Shown piece by piece: positions 16,967-25,924 of a stretch of 56,531 bases of DNA. The DNA is from Candidatus Peribacteria bacterium. Its GTDB lineage: Bacteria > Patescibacteriota > Gracilibacteria > Peribacterales > Peribacteraceae. Numbering within the stretch: position 1 is the stretch's first letter; each line of letters begins with the position of its first letter. Location: NCBI GenBank assembly GCA_009691405.1, contig SICN01000004.1, positions 1 through 56,531 of the forward strand. The letters run 5' to 3'. Made by a program: the position numbers and the translations under genes. Under the pieces are notes generated by a model that had not been told where the DNA came from, searched no databases, and saw nothing but the letters and a program-made list of their open reading frames with translations.

Positions 16967-18067
16967 ATGTCTCCCTCTACCACCCAAGGTTCACAAAACG
17001 CCGCTCAGAAGTCCCAGCTCAACTTGAATTTGCAGGATCTTCTCGGTGATTTGTTCCTTGTGCTCACGCAGAAGGAAACCGAAGTCATCAAGCGCCGATT
17101 TGCGTTGACGGGTCAGGGAAAACAGACGCTCGAGAAAATCGGAAAACACTTCAACGTCACGAGAGAGCGCATTCGTCAGATCGAGAGCATCGCCCTCAGT
17201 AAGCTCAAGAGGACGGTTCGCACCACGCGCTTAAATGAGGTGAACGAGATCTCGAAGGGGATTCTCAGAACGCACGGCGGACTGATGCTTTCCTCAGAAC
17301 TCGTCTCGACGGTGCTCAAGCGTCTGCCGGGTTCCGAGGTGATCGACGGTGCTGTGCTCCGCCTTAGCTTCGCCATCGACACCGAGATGGCATCCGAAGG
17401 ACACAGCATGACGTATAAGCCATTCTGGAGACTCTCGAATCTCGGACTGGAGGACATCTCGACGATCGTCGACATGGCGGTGAAGTTTCTGAATAAGCGC
17501 CACTCCTGCATGAAGGCCCAGGAACTCATCAGTTCCATCCAAGCAATGCCAGCATTCCAGGGACGTGTTCCATCACAAGAGCTCATCACGAGTTGCCTCT
17601 CGATCGACGAGCGCCTCAAAGAGATTGTCGAAGGTTGGGGGCTCACCGAATGGCGCTTCGTCCGTCCTCGTTCGATCCGCGACAAAGTAGAGATCGTCCT
17701 CAAGAAGATCGGACACCCACTTCATTTCATGGAGATTGCAAACCAAATCAGAGAGGCTCACTTCGACCACAAAAACGTCACCGTGCAGGCCGTCCATAAC
17801 GAACTCATCCGTTATCCGCAATTTGTGCTCGTTGGTCGTGGTCTCTACGCACTCCGAGAGTGGGGCTTCGAACCGGGAACCGTCGCCGATGTGATCGAGA
17901 CGATCCTCAAGGAGAAAGGAGCACTCTCAAAGAAACAAATCATCGAAGAGGTCGGCAAACAGCGCACCGTGAAAGTCGGCACGATCAGCTTGAACCTCCA
18001 GAAGATGCCGTACTTCGTCCGTGTCGGTCGTGCCGTGTACGACTTCGATGCGAGCAAGAAGAAGTAG
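16967..18067 (+). CDS. Sigma-70 region 4 protein fused to HARE-type winged helices
   Basis: A 366-residue protein. Residues ~30-85 are a sigma-70 region 4 (LTQKETEVIKRRFALTGQGKQTLEKIGKHF-type helix-turn-helix, then VTRERIRQIESIALSKLK), the part that reads -35 elements. Regions 2 and 3 are absent, so it is not a full sigma factor. Residues ~233-296 and ~300-362 each look like a HARE/RpoE-delta-type winged helix, ending in FVLVGRGLYALREWG and FVRVGRAVYDF. Such fusions are known in bacteria and are thought to modulate RNA polymerase or sense DNA modification; the exact role is open. It has a strong promoter, a long leader and a pyrimidine-rich start region (CCTCTCCCGCGT before ATG). Confidence 0.8.
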   Translation: MSPSTTQGSQNAAQKSQLNLNLQDLLGDLFLVLTQKETEVIKRRFALTGQGKQTLEKIGKHFNVTRERIRQIESIALSKLKRTVRTTRLNEVNEISKGILRTHGGLMLSSELVSTVLKRLPGSEVIDGAVLRLSFAIDTEMASEGHSMTYKPFWRLSNLGLEDISTIVDMAVKFLNKRHSCMKAQELISSIQAMPAFQGRVPSQELITSCLSIDERLKEIVEGWGLTEWRFVRPRSIRDKVEIVLKKIGHPLHFMEIANQIREAHFDHKNVTVQAVHNELIRYPQFVLVGRGLYALREWGFEPGTVADVIETILKEKGALSKKQIIEEVGKQRTVKVGTISLNLQKMPYFVRVGRAVYDFDASKKK

Positions 18068-18090
18068 GGATAGTGTTATACTCATCACCT

Positions 18091-18933
18091 ATGAATCGAC
18101 TTCTTTCTGCTGCTATTTTTGGAGCTCTCATCTTCTCGTTTGCTGCCTGCACAAAAAACACACAAAACCATGCGCCTCTCGGTCAGGTCAGCGGTACGGG
18201 AACACTGATTCCTGCCGACGTCTCGCTGATCCGGCGCGGTTCACATCTTTTCCTGATCGACGGAAAGCAAACCTACTACGTCGAAAGTAAAACGGAAAAT
18301 CTTGTCGCTGTCGAAGGACAGACCGTGTACCTGGAAGGCATCGCGGAAAAAAACACATCACCGGACGATCTGCCGGTACTGATGGTACAGAAGCTCACGT
18401 CCGTCAAAGGCGACTCCGGTCTCCATCTTTGGAATATCCCGGCACTCGATATACAGTTGCAGACACCGAGCACATGGCAAGCAACGATCCAGAAAAGCGT
18501 TGCGTCATTTCTGCTACCCGGAGAAGAAATTCCTCTCATGGTGATCAGCATCAGTGGAAGCGGTTCTCTGCCGACAAGCGGCTCCGAGTACTACTTGAGC
18601 GGTCACCGCGCAGTACGCATCGGGGCAGACGGCAGCGGCAAGGTCGACGTCTTCGTGGAGGATAACGATTCCATTTTGCAACTTCATTTCGATGTGTCAA
18701 CGCAACGTTCGATCGAACGTATGGAAGATGCAAAACTTCTGGAAAGCGAATTTGAATTCGCATTGAACTCGATAAAATTTTTACGTGACAAACGGGAAAC
18801 AAACTCCGGCTCGGGCGATACTCTCTCCACGCAATGCGGAGGAGCGGATAATATTCTGTGTCCCCAGGGCTCATTCTGTGATGTGTATGATTCCGCACTG
18901 AAGATCGGCAAGTGCAGAGTGATTAAGCAGTAG
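18091..18933 (+). CDS. Lipoprotein with Cys-rich C-terminal motif, function unknown
   Basis: The 280-residue product begins MNRLLSAAIFGALIFSFAAC: a signal peptide with a lipobox (FAAC), so Cys20 is probably lipidated. The mature part is beta-rich with no enzyme motif I recognise. The C-terminus (CGGADNILCPQGSFC...GKC) is a four-Cys pattern seen in lineage-specific secreted proteins and is likely disulfide bonded. The start is set by TATACT (18077-18082) eight bases before ATG 18091; the frame is open further upstream but overlaps the previous gene. Confidence 0.75.
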   Translation: MNRLLSAAIFGALIFSFAACTKNTQNHAPLGQVSGTGTLIPADVSLIRRGSHLFLIDGKQTYYVESKTENLVAVEGQTVYLEGIAEKNTSPDDLPVLMVQKLTSVKGDSGLHLWNIPALDIQLQTPSTWQATIQKSVASFLLPGEEIPLMVISISGSGSLPTSGSEYYLSGHRAVRIGADGSGKVDVFVEDNDSILQLHFDVSTQRSIERMEDAKLLESEFEFALNSIKFLRDKRETNSGSGDTLSTQCGGADNILCPQGSFCDVYDSALKIGKCRVIKQ

Positions 18934-18938
18934 TCGTA

Positions 18939-18960
18939 GCGGAAGATCCCCATCTTCCGC
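18939..18960. repeat. REP-like hairpin, family 2
   Basis: GCGGAAGAT-CCCC-ATCTTCCGC, preceded by TCGTA and located just after the lipoprotein stop. It is nearly identical to the hairpin at 53927-53948. Confidence 0.75.
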
Positions 18961-18975
18961 GGACTTCCAATATAA

Positions 18976-18993
18976 GGTGTACAATTGTACACC
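18976..18993. promoter_or_regulatory. Candidate SOS (LexA-like) box 1 upstream of recA
   Basis: GGTGTAC-AATT-GTACACC, a perfect 18-base palindrome. It matches the sites at 19059-19076 and 33227-33244. recA is the gene most often under LexA control, which is why I propose an SOS role. Confidence 0.6.
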
Positions 18994-19026
18994 GTAACAT
19001 TCTCAGCCACTTTCAAGTCGCACTTG

Positions 19027-19055
19027 TTGACGCGTACAATCATAAAAGAGATAGT
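19027..19055 (+). promoter_or_regulatory. recA promoter
   Basis: TTGACG (19027-19032), a 17-base spacer and GATAGT (19050-19055). Transcription would begin inside the second SOS-like box. Confidence 0.6.
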
Positions 19056-19058
19056 GCT

Positions 19059-19076
19059 TGTGAACGTTCGTACACC
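19059..19076. promoter_or_regulatory. Candidate SOS (LexA-like) box 2 at the recA transcription start
   Basis: TGTGAAC-GTTC-GTACACC: the right half is identical to box 1 and the left half differs at two positions. It directly follows the predicted -10, a good position for repression. Confidence 0.6.
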
Positions 19077-19099
19077 TATTTCATTTCTCCTTCTCTCCC

Positions 19100-20200
19100 A
19101 TGACAAAACAGACAAACCAGACAGACGAAGCAATAACTGTAATCCCCGTGCAGAAAGCAACAGCGGCAAAAGACGGAAAAGTCGCATCGGCGCTCGATAA
19201 TGCAAAAACCGATGCACTCAAAGCCGCAATCGCAGACATCGAGAAACAATACGGCGCTGGCGCCATCATGAATATGGGCAAAGCCCAGATGGTGCAAATC
19301 GACACATATCACAGCGGCTCGATCAGTCTCGATCTCGCCCTTGGCGGCGGAATCCCGACGGGTCGCATCATCGAAATCTTCGGTCCGGAATCGTCCGGAA
19401 AAACCACTCTCGCTCTCCACGCAATCGCTCAAATTCAGAAAAGAGGAGGCAGAGCCGCATTCATTGATGCAGAACACGCACTCGATATTCAGTATGCCAA
19501 GAGAATCGGCGTCGACATCGATAATCTCTTCGTCTCGCAACCGGATGACGGCGAGCAAGCACTCGAGATCACCGAAACCCTCGTCCGCTCGGGCGGCATC
19601 GATATCATCGTGATCGACTCCGTTGCAGCACTCACCCCGAGAGCCGAAATAGAAGGAATGATGGGCGACAGCCACATGGGTCTCCAGGCGCGTCTCATGA
19701 GCCAGGCACTTCGAAAGCTCACGTCCATCGTCAGCAAAACCAACTGCTCGGTCGTCTTCATCAACCAGATGCGCATGAAAATCGGCGTGATGTTCGGAAA
19801 TCCTGAAACGACGACAGGTGGCAATGCGCTCAAATTCTACGCGTCGCTCCGTCTCGACGTACGCCGCATCGACAAGATCACAGAAAAAGGTGCAGACGAG
19901 CAGATCATCGTCGGAAACCGCACACGTGTGAAAGTCGTGAAGAATAAGATCGCACCACCCTTCAGACAAGCTGAATTCGATATCCTCTACGGACAGGGAA
20001 TTTCGAAAGAAGGAGACATTCTCGATCTCGGCATCAAGTATGGAGTGATCGAGAAATCCGGCGCGTACTTTAGACACGGCGAAGAGACAATCGGACAGGG
20101 ACGGGAAATGGCGCGCCAATACCTCAAAGAGCATGTGAAACTTGCCGAGAAGCTCGAGAAAGAGATACGCGAAGCGTACACGAAGGCGAGTGCGGTATAG
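19100..20200 (+). CDS. recA: Recombinase A
   Basis: A 366-residue RecA with an N-terminal extension of ~35 residues, then [15 protein letters not shown], Walker [10 protein letters not shown], the [12 protein letters not shown] segment and [15 protein letters not shown] (loop/L2 region). RecA forms filaments on ssDNA for recombination and triggers the SOS response. ATG 19100 is preceded by a pyrimidine-rich tract (TTCTCCTTCTCTCCC) and no Shine-Dalgarno. Two candidate SOS boxes lie in its upstream region. Confidence 0.97.
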   Translation: MTKQTNQTDEAITVIPVQKATAAKDGKVASALDNAKTDALKAAIADIEKQYGAGAIMNMGKAQMVQIDTYHSGSISLDLALGGGIPTGRIIEIFGPESSGKTTLALHAIAQIQKRGGRAAFIDAEHALDIQYAKRIGVDIDNLFVSQPDDGEQALEITETLVRSGGIDIIVIDSVAALTPRAEIEGMMGDSHMGLQARLMSQALRKLTSIVSKTNCSVVFINQMRMKIGVMFGNPETTTGGNALKFYASLRLDVRRIDKITEKGADEQIIVGNRTRVKVVKNKIAPPFRQAEFDILYGQGISKEGDILDLGIKYGVIEKSGAYFRHGEETIGQGREMARQYLKEHVKLAEKLEKEIREAYTKASAV

Positions 20201-20270
20201 GTGATCTCATCATGAAGGCCCATGAGAAACAAGCTAGCCTCGGGGGAAAATTCAGCTACACTTTCCCCCT

Positions 20271-21701
20271 ATGGCTCAAGCCTTCCTCGACGTACAGCCG
20301 CATAGTTTGGAAGCCGAACAAACGGTGCTCGGTGCGCTGCTCGTCGACCCCGAAGCCATCATCAAAGTATCGGATCTCCTGGTTCCCGACGATTTCTACG
20401 ACCCGACGTACCGTCTGATCTTCGCTGCAATCCTCGAACTCTATCAAGGTCACCAGCCAATCGACATCGTGACCGTCAGCAACAAGCTCTCGGACAATAA
20501 GAAACTCCAGGACGTCGGTGGGAGTGCATTACTCGCCGAACTTGCCTCGAAAGTCCCGACGTCCGCGCACGTCTACAAATATGGACAGATCGTGAAAACG
20601 AAAGCCGTCCATCGCAGAATCATCCGAGCGGGGGAGGAGATCAAAGCACTTGGCTTCGAAGTAGAGAAAGAAATTCCGGATCTCCTGGAACAAGTCGAGA
20701 AAACCGTGTTTCATATTTCCGCGACGTTTCTCAAAGAAAAGTTCATTCACATTCGCGATATCTTAAGCGCACGTTACGAAAAGTTCGCCGAGATGCACGA
20801 ATCGAAGGACAGTGCCATCAAGGGAGTCGCAACCGGATATACCGCGCTGGATATGAAGCTCTCGGGCTTCCAACCGAGCGATCTCATCATCATTGCAGGT
20901 CGCCCAAGCATGGGGAAAACGGCTCTCGCATTGAATATCGCACAGAATGCGTCCATCAAAAACAACAAGACGATCGGCATCTTCTCGCTTGAAATGAGCA
21001 AAGAGCAACTTGTGGATCGTCTCTTCGCCTCGATGCTCGGTGTGGACTCGTGGAAACTGCAGAAAGGAAAACTCGATGACAAAGATTTCCAGAACATGGG
21101 GCCCATCATGGATGACCTGAACAAGGCGAACATCTTCATCGACGATTCCATGGGCTCTTCGATCCCGGAATTGCGTGCGAAAGCCCGACGCCTCCAGATG
21201 GAACACGGACTTGATATGATCATCGTGGACTTCTTGCAGCTCATGAGCACGGGAAATCAGGGCTACGTCGGCAACAGAGTGCAGGAAATCTCGGAGATCT
21301 CGAGATCACTCAAAATGCTCGGACGCGAACTGAAGATCCCGATCGTGGCTCTCAGCCAGCTCTCGCGCGCGGTCGAGAACAGACCCGGCAACATCCCGCA
21401 ACTCAGTGACCTCCGTGAATCCGGTTCGATCGAACAAGACGCCGACGTGGTGCTCATGATGTATCGCGAGGACTACTACGAGGAAGATTCAGACAGACCG
21501 GGCATCACGGATATCTATATCCGGAAGCACCGCAATGGTCCAACCGGCAGAATCGAATTGATGTTCAAGAAAGAGCAGATGCGCTTCTACGATATCGACA
21601 AAGCGCATGAGGCGCAGTCACTCGCATCGAAAGTCAGCGGCAAGATGATCGGGCAGATGAGACCGATGCAACAGAGACGAGCGATCGTGGATGACGAATA
21701 A
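20271..21701 (+). CDS. dnaB: Replicative DNA helicase
   Basis: A 476-residue DnaB: N-terminal helical domain (PHSLEAEQTVLGALLVDPEA), a linker, then the RecA-like motor with Walker A GRPSMGKTALALNIA, IIVDFLQLMS (Walker B) and the DLRESGSIEQDADVV motif. It unwinds DNA ahead of the replisome. TACACT (20257-20262) ends eight bases before the ATG. The last 11 bases overlap the proposed start of mraY, so the two may be translationally coupled. Confidence 0.97.
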   Translation: MAQAFLDVQPHSLEAEQTVLGALLVDPEAIIKVSDLLVPDDFYDPTYRLIFAAILELYQGHQPIDIVTVSNKLSDNKKLQDVGGSALLAELASKVPTSAHVYKYGQIVKTKAVHRRIIRAGEEIKALGFEVEKEIPDLLEQVEKTVFHISATFLKEKFIHIRDILSARYEKFAEMHESKDSAIKGVATGYTALDMKLSGFQPSDLIIIAGRPSMGKTALALNIAQNASIKNNKTIGIFSLEMSKEQLVDRLFASMLGVDSWKLQKGKLDDKDFQNMGPIMDDLNKANIFIDDSMGSSIPELRAKARRLQMEHGLDMIIVDFLQLMSTGNQGYVGNRVQEISEISRSLKMLGRELKIPIVALSQLSRAVENRPGNIPQLSDLRESGSIEQDADVVLMMYREDYYEEDSDRPGITDIYIRKHRNGPTGRIELMFKKEQMRFYDIDKAHEAQSLASKVSGKMIGQMRPMQQRRAIVDDE

Positions 21702-22797
21702 ATTCCTTTCTTTCATCTCTCCGATGTTCATCCTTCCGATTCGACCTTCGATCTCACTGCTGGAAATTCTTTTATACTCATTTCTTGCATTCGTGATCGC
21801 TTTGGCGCTGACGAAGCCTTTCCTCTCCTTCCTGCACCGGTACCGCCTCGGCAAGCAACTGCGGGTGGAAGCAGTGGACGGAGGATCTGCGAGCGTGTTT
21901 CTCACGTACCACCAGAAGAAAGCAGGAACGCCTACCATGGGGGGCATCCTGATCTGGGGATCGATCGTGCTCACCGTGTTGCTTTCACGGCTCTTCTCAT
22001 ACTTCGGCACCGTCGATCACTCGCTGTTGCAACGCGGTCAAGTCTACATCCCGCTTGCGATGCTCCTTGGCTTTGGGATTCTCGGAGCGATTGACGACTA
22101 CTTCAATATCAATGGCATGGGAAAGAATAGGGGACTGAACGCGATGCATAAATTGCTCTGCTTGCTCGCGATGAGCACTCTGGCGGCATGCTGGTTTTAC
22201 TTCCGTCTGAACTATCAATCGATCCACATTCCATTCGGCACTTCAATCGGTCTCATGAGTAGCGAGTGGCAATTGGGGTGGCTCTACATTCCGGTCTTCC
22301 TCTTCGTGGTCATCGGCACAGCGAATGCCGTCAACGTGACCGATGGGCTCGATGGGCTCGCGAGCGGACTTCTCATCATTGCGTTCACCGCATTCGGTGT
22401 CACCGCCTACGTCTCGGGGCTCTATGTTCTTGCCGCTTTCTGCGGTGTGACGGTCGGTGCCATCGCTGCATTCCTCTGGCACAACGTACCTCCCGCACTC
22501 TTCTTCATGGGCGATACCGGTTCGCTTGCACTCGGAGGAACACTCGCCGTCATGGCGTTCATGATCAACCAAGTATTGATCCTCCCGATCATCGGCTTCG
22601 TCTTCGTCATCGAAATGCTCTCGGTCATTCTGCAACTGACGAGCAAGAAGTACTTCAAGAGGAAAATTTTCATCTCCGCACCGCTGCATCACCATCTGGA
22701 AGCCCTGGACTGGGGTGAGAGCAAAGTCACCATGCGTCTCTGGATTGTGGGCATCTTCTTCGCGTTCCTCGGAGTCCTCGTTGGAATTTACGGATAA
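21691..22797 (+). CDS. mraY: Phospho-N-acetylmuramoyl-pentapeptide transferase
   Basis: MraY transfers phospho-MurNAc-pentapeptide to undecaprenyl phosphate, forming lipid I in the membrane. The ~10-TM protein has GAIDDYFNI (catalytic Asp pair), NAVNVTDGLDGLASG, GDTGSLALGG and APLHHHLE. ATG 21691 overlaps the dnaB stop; ATG 21724 (MFILPIRPSI) is an alternative start nearer the usual N-terminus. No other mur gene is adjacent, unlike the usual dcw cluster. Confidence 0.94.
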   Translation: MTNKFLSFISPMFILPIRPSISLLEILLYSFLAFVIALALTKPFLSFLHRYRLGKQLRVEAVDGGSASVFLTYHQKKAGTPTMGGILIWGSIVLTVLLSRLFSYFGTVDHSLLQRGQVYIPLAMLLGFGILGAIDDYFNINGMGKNRGLNAMHKLLCLLAMSTLAACWFYFRLNYQSIHIPFGTSIGLMSSEWQLGWLYIPVFLFVVIGTANAVNVTDGLDGLASGLLIIAFTAFGVTAYVSGLYVLAAFCGVTVGAIAAFLWHNVPPALFFMGDTGSLALGGTLAVMAFMINQVLILPIIGFVFVIEMLSVILQLTSKKYFKRKIFISAPLHHHLEALDWGESKVTMRLWIVGIFFAFLGVLVGIYG

Positions 22798-22815
22798 AAA
22801 GTGTAAGATCGAGCC

Positions 22816-23832
22816 ATGCTCCGCGTTGCGATCAACGGGTACGGAAGGATCGGCAGGAACGTGCACAGGCAATTCGTAGAAATGTACGGAGACCGCGTCG
22901 AGGTTGTCGCGATCAACGCTTCGTCGGATGCCGAAATGCGCGCGTATCTTCTGAAGTACGATTCACTGCACGGGAGAATCGACGCCGAGGTCAACGTGCA
23001 GGGATCGGATATCGTCGTAAATGGAAAAACAGTTCGTGTCGTCAAAGAACGCGAGCCCGGAAAGTGTCCGTGGAAGGAATTGAAGGTCGACATCGTCATC
23101 GAATCGACAGGACACTTCGATACGAAAGAGGAGGTGGAAGCGCATCTTCAAGCCGGAGCAAAACGCGTGATCGTCACCGCACCGATGAAAGACAAGACGC
23201 CGACATTCGTCATGGGCGTGAATGATGACACGCTCACGAAAGACATGACGATCATTAGCAACGCCTCCTGCACGACAAACTGCATCGCACCCGTCATCAA
23301 AGTCATCGATGCGATCTTCGGCGTCCAGAACCTCCTCGTGAGCTCGGTGCATGCCTTCACCGCAACACAGAATCTACTCGACAACAAACCCAAGGAAGCC
23401 GGAGAACTGAGGCGAGCCAGAGCAGCGACTATCTCGATCATTCCAACCAAAACCGGAGCGGTCAAAGCGTGCGCGGATATCTTCCCACATCTCAAGGGAA
23501 AGATGGACGGCATGGCATTTCGCGTGCCGGTACCGACCGTGAGCTGCGCATACATGGCGTTCTCCCTCAAGAAAGAAGCGACGGTTGAAGCGATTCACGC
23601 CTCTCTGGAAGCGGCTGCAAAAACTTCCGAGATGAAGGGCATTCTGTCGATCTCGCATGACCAATGCGTGTCGATCGATTTCCAGACCGATCCGCATTCG
23701 TCCATCATCGACGCACCATCGACAAAGATCGTTGATGGCAAAACCGCTCAGATCCTCAGCTGGTACGACAACGAATGGGGGTACGCCATGCGTGTCACGG
23801 AAATGACGTTGAAAATGGGAGCACTCATCTAA
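22816..23832 (+). CDS. gapA: Glyceraldehyde-3-phosphate dehydrogenase, type I
   Basis: A 338-residue GAPDH with the Rossmann start VAINGYGRIGRN and the catalytic SNASCTTNC (C152), followed by HAFTATQNLLD. It oxidises and phosphorylates GAP to 1,3-bisphosphoglycerate. TAAGAT (22804-22809) ends six bases before the ATG. fbp follows after 10 bases, suggesting a carbon-metabolism pair; pgk is elsewhere (36098-37294). Confidence 0.97.
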   Translation: MLRVAINGYGRIGRNVHRQFVEMYGDRVEVVAINASSDAEMRAYLLKYDSLHGRIDAEVNVQGSDIVVNGKTVRVVKEREPGKCPWKELKVDIVIESTGHFDTKEEVEAHLQAGAKRVIVTAPMKDKTPTFVMGVNDDTLTKDMTIISNASCTTNCIAPVIKVIDAIFGVQNLLVSSVHAFTATQNLLDNKPKEAGELRRARAATISIIPTKTGAVKACADIFPHLKGKMDGMAFRVPVPTVSCAYMAFSLKKEATVEAIHASLEAAAKTSEMKGILSISHDQCVSIDFQTDPHSSIIDAPSTKIVDGKTAQILSWYDNEWGYAMRVTEMTLKMGALI

Positions 23833-23842
23833 CCCCTCGCCT

Positions 23843-24763
23843 ATGTCTCGCATCTCTCTCAACAATCACCTCTACGAATCGGGCGTTTCCGATGAACTCC
23901 GTCACCTCATCAATGACATTTCGAGAGCAGGAAAATATATTCACAATGCGATTCGAACAACGGATCTGGGGCTTGCCGGCTCGAGCAATACGTTCGGCGA
24001 AGAACAGCTCAAATTGGATGTGCTGAGCAACGACATCGTGAAAGAAGAACTGAAAGAATCGAGACTCGTATGTTGTTATGCCTCCGAAGAGGAATCAAGT
24101 GAGATGACAGAGCTTCTGTCGGATGCCCCCTTCACCGTCGTCTTCGACCCGCTCGATGGCAGCTCGCTTCTGGATTGCAACCTCGCAATCGGCTCGATCT
24201 TCGGGATCTACGAAAGCAAAGGAAAGCTCATGGGTAAAACGCCGCGAGATCAGGTCGCAGCACTCTACCTGGTCTACGGTCCAAGAACGATCTTGGTCTA
24301 CAGCACAGGCAAAGGCGTCCATGCGTTCTACCTGAATGAAGTAGGGGAGTTCACACTTCTGGAAAAGAATCTCACGATGAAAGACGAAGTGAAGACGTAC
24401 GCACCGGGCAATCTGCGCGCAGTCGTCGACACACCCTCCTATCGCACGATGATGAATCTGTGGCTCGACGAAGGGCTGACACTCCGTTACTCGGGCGGCA
24501 TGGTCCCGGACATTCATCACATGCTCATCAAAGGTGCCGGCATCTTCACCAATATCGGCGGCAGCAAGTATCCGAAGGGCAAACTGCGGCTCCTCTACGA
24601 ATGCGGACCGTTTGCGTACATCATGGAGCAAGCAGGGGGCGCATCGTCCGATGGCACGAAGTCGGTTCTCGATGTGGAGATCACCGATCTCGATCAGCGC
24701 ACACCGATCATCACCGGTGCCAAGAAAGAGGTGAAGCGCGTCAGCAAAGTATTGAACGAATAA
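23843..24763 (+). CDS. fbp: Fructose-1,6-bisphosphatase, class I
   Basis: A 306-residue enzyme with the metal-binding DPLDGSSLLDCN motif and the downstream GKLRLLYECGPFAYIMEQAGG segment of class I FBPases. It removes the 1-phosphate of fructose-1,6-bisphosphate in gluconeogenesis. The start follows gapA by 10 bases with a C-rich spacer (CCCCTCGCCT), so it is probably co-transcribed. The stop is directly followed by a dispersed repeat. Confidence 0.95.
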   Translation: MSRISLNNHLYESGVSDELRHLINDISRAGKYIHNAIRTTDLGLAGSSNTFGEEQLKLDVLSNDIVKEELKESRLVCCYASEEESSEMTELLSDAPFTVVFDPLDGSSLLDCNLAIGSIFGIYESKGKLMGKTPRDQVAALYLVYGPRTILVYSTGKGVHAFYLNEVGEFTLLEKNLTMKDEVKTYAPGNLRAVVDTPSYRTMMNLWLDEGLTLRYSGGMVPDIHHMLIKGAGIFTNIGGSKYPKGKLRLLYECGPFAYIMEQAGGASSDGTKSVLDVEITDLDQRTPIITGAKKEVKRVSKVLNE

Positions 24764-24767
24764 CAGG

Positions 24768-24920
24768 TTCTCGATACGCCCTCGCTGCGGCTCAGGCTAC
24801 TCGAACTGACACATCGAAGAAGCATGACAAATACAGGGTGAACAGGAGTGTCACTTCGAGTAGCGCCTTCGAGGCAAGTTTTGTCACTTCGAGTAGCGCC
24901 TTCGAGGCGCGTATCGAGAA
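24768..24920. repeat. Dispersed inverted-repeat pair, copy 2
   Basis: It begins TTCTCGATACGCC and ends GTATCGAGAA. The inner GTGTCACTTCGAGTAGCGCC unit is present twice in tandem on the right, so this copy has three units. It separates fbp from a convergent gene. Confidence 0.9.
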
Positions 24921-24921
24921 G

Positions 24922-25278
24922 TCACCACTTCCAGAACGCTTCGTTTAAGGCTTTCGGAAGCACTTCCTCGAGTGTCTTATTCGGTTCTGCGTCTTTGATC
25001 TTCCCTTCAACCTTGAAAATTCTCTTCATGCTGCGATACGTTCCCCATGGATACATTCTGCGCCAGAACGACCTCTTCGATTCATCTTTGCCTTTTCCTT
25101 TGGAAGGAGCGGCAGTAACCGTCGGAGCCACATATGCTTTTGATAAAGGCTTGTCTCCGGTCTTGCTCCATTCGACGAGACCAACCACTGTCCTAGTTTC
25201 GGGGTCGACGTACACGAGATCATCGTCCTTGTACGGTGCCTTGGCAGCTTCGGAGGAATCTGAGGATGGTGACATCAT
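24922..25278 (-). CDS. Hypothetical protein, cytoplasmic basic
   Basis: A 118-residue protein of unknown function with a low-complexity Lys/Ser/Pro middle and a Trp-rich basic C-terminal half (SFWRRMYPWGTYRSMKRIFK). There is no signal peptide or TM segment. Its start overlaps the stop of the upstream membrane protein gene by four bases (ATGA), so the two are translationally coupled and probably work together. The C-terminus abuts the dispersed repeat. Confidence 0.6.
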   Translation of the reverse strand: MMSPSSDSSEAAKAPYKDDDLVYVDPETRTVVGLVEWSKTGDKPLSKAYVAPTVTAAPSKGKGKDESKRSFWRRMYPWGTYRSMKRIFKVEGKIKDAEPNKTLEEVLPKALNEAFWKW

Positions 25279-25865
25279 GGCTTGAGAAGGGAATGATCTT
25301 CGGGAGGCATCGGCGGAGGGGGCGGAGGCAGGGGATGACGCTCTTCATGGAGAGAAGCAACTTCGATCCTCTTCTGACCTTGCTCGTCATCGGGATGACG
25401 AAAGAGCTGCTGCACTTCACTCTTCCGCTGCTCATCATACTTGAGGAACGCATAGAGTGTTGCAAGAACGCTGCCGACGATGGAGACATAGATCCCAAAG
25501 CGGATCTCGACACCCGACACCTGCGACGTGAGACGCAGAAGAATAGTGAAACAACCGAGAAGCAGCACGCTGCTGACCGACGATAAGAGCAAGCGAAGAT
25601 GATTCCTCGAAGCCTTGCGAACGATGACAGGACCACCGAGGAGCGGGGACAGCGTCATCGTGACGATAAAGAGCGCAATCACAAACACGACGTGACCGAT
25701 GAAGCCCGTGTAGAACCCAAATCCGTTCCACTGTGCCGCTTCCCCCGCCCACTGACCGCCAATCCACGGAACGAAGAGCCCAATCACACAGAGAAAAAGT
25801 CCTGCATGCAGAACTTTTTCTTCCAGTTCCATGACCCGAAGAACTCGTGAAAACTTTTCAAACAT
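25275..25865 (-). CDS. Four-TM membrane protein with proline-rich tail
   Basis: A 196-residue protein with four hydrophobic segments (near residues 20-35, 50-75, 88-110 and 122-140) and a cytoplasmic C-terminal tail containing a run of prolines. No family recognised. The minus-strand TAGAAT (25873-25878), with an upstream TG extension, ends seven bases before the ATG, indicating a leaderless start. It is divergent from nadK, about 60 bases away. Confidence 0.65.
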   Translation of the reverse strand: MFEKFSRVLRVMELEEKVLHAGLFLCVIGLFVPWIGGQWAGEAAQWNGFGFYTGFIGHVVFVIALFIVTMTLSPLLGGPVIVRKASRNHLRLLLSSVSSVLLLGCFTILLRLTSQVSGVEIRFGIYVSIVGSVLATLYAFLKYDEQRKSEVQQLFRHPDDEQGQKRIEVASLHEERHPLPPPPPPMPPEDHSLLKP

Positions 25866-25924
25866 CGGATGGATTCTATCAAAATTTCAGGTCATTCGCC
25901 ACTAAAAGTGCTACGATGGCAATG

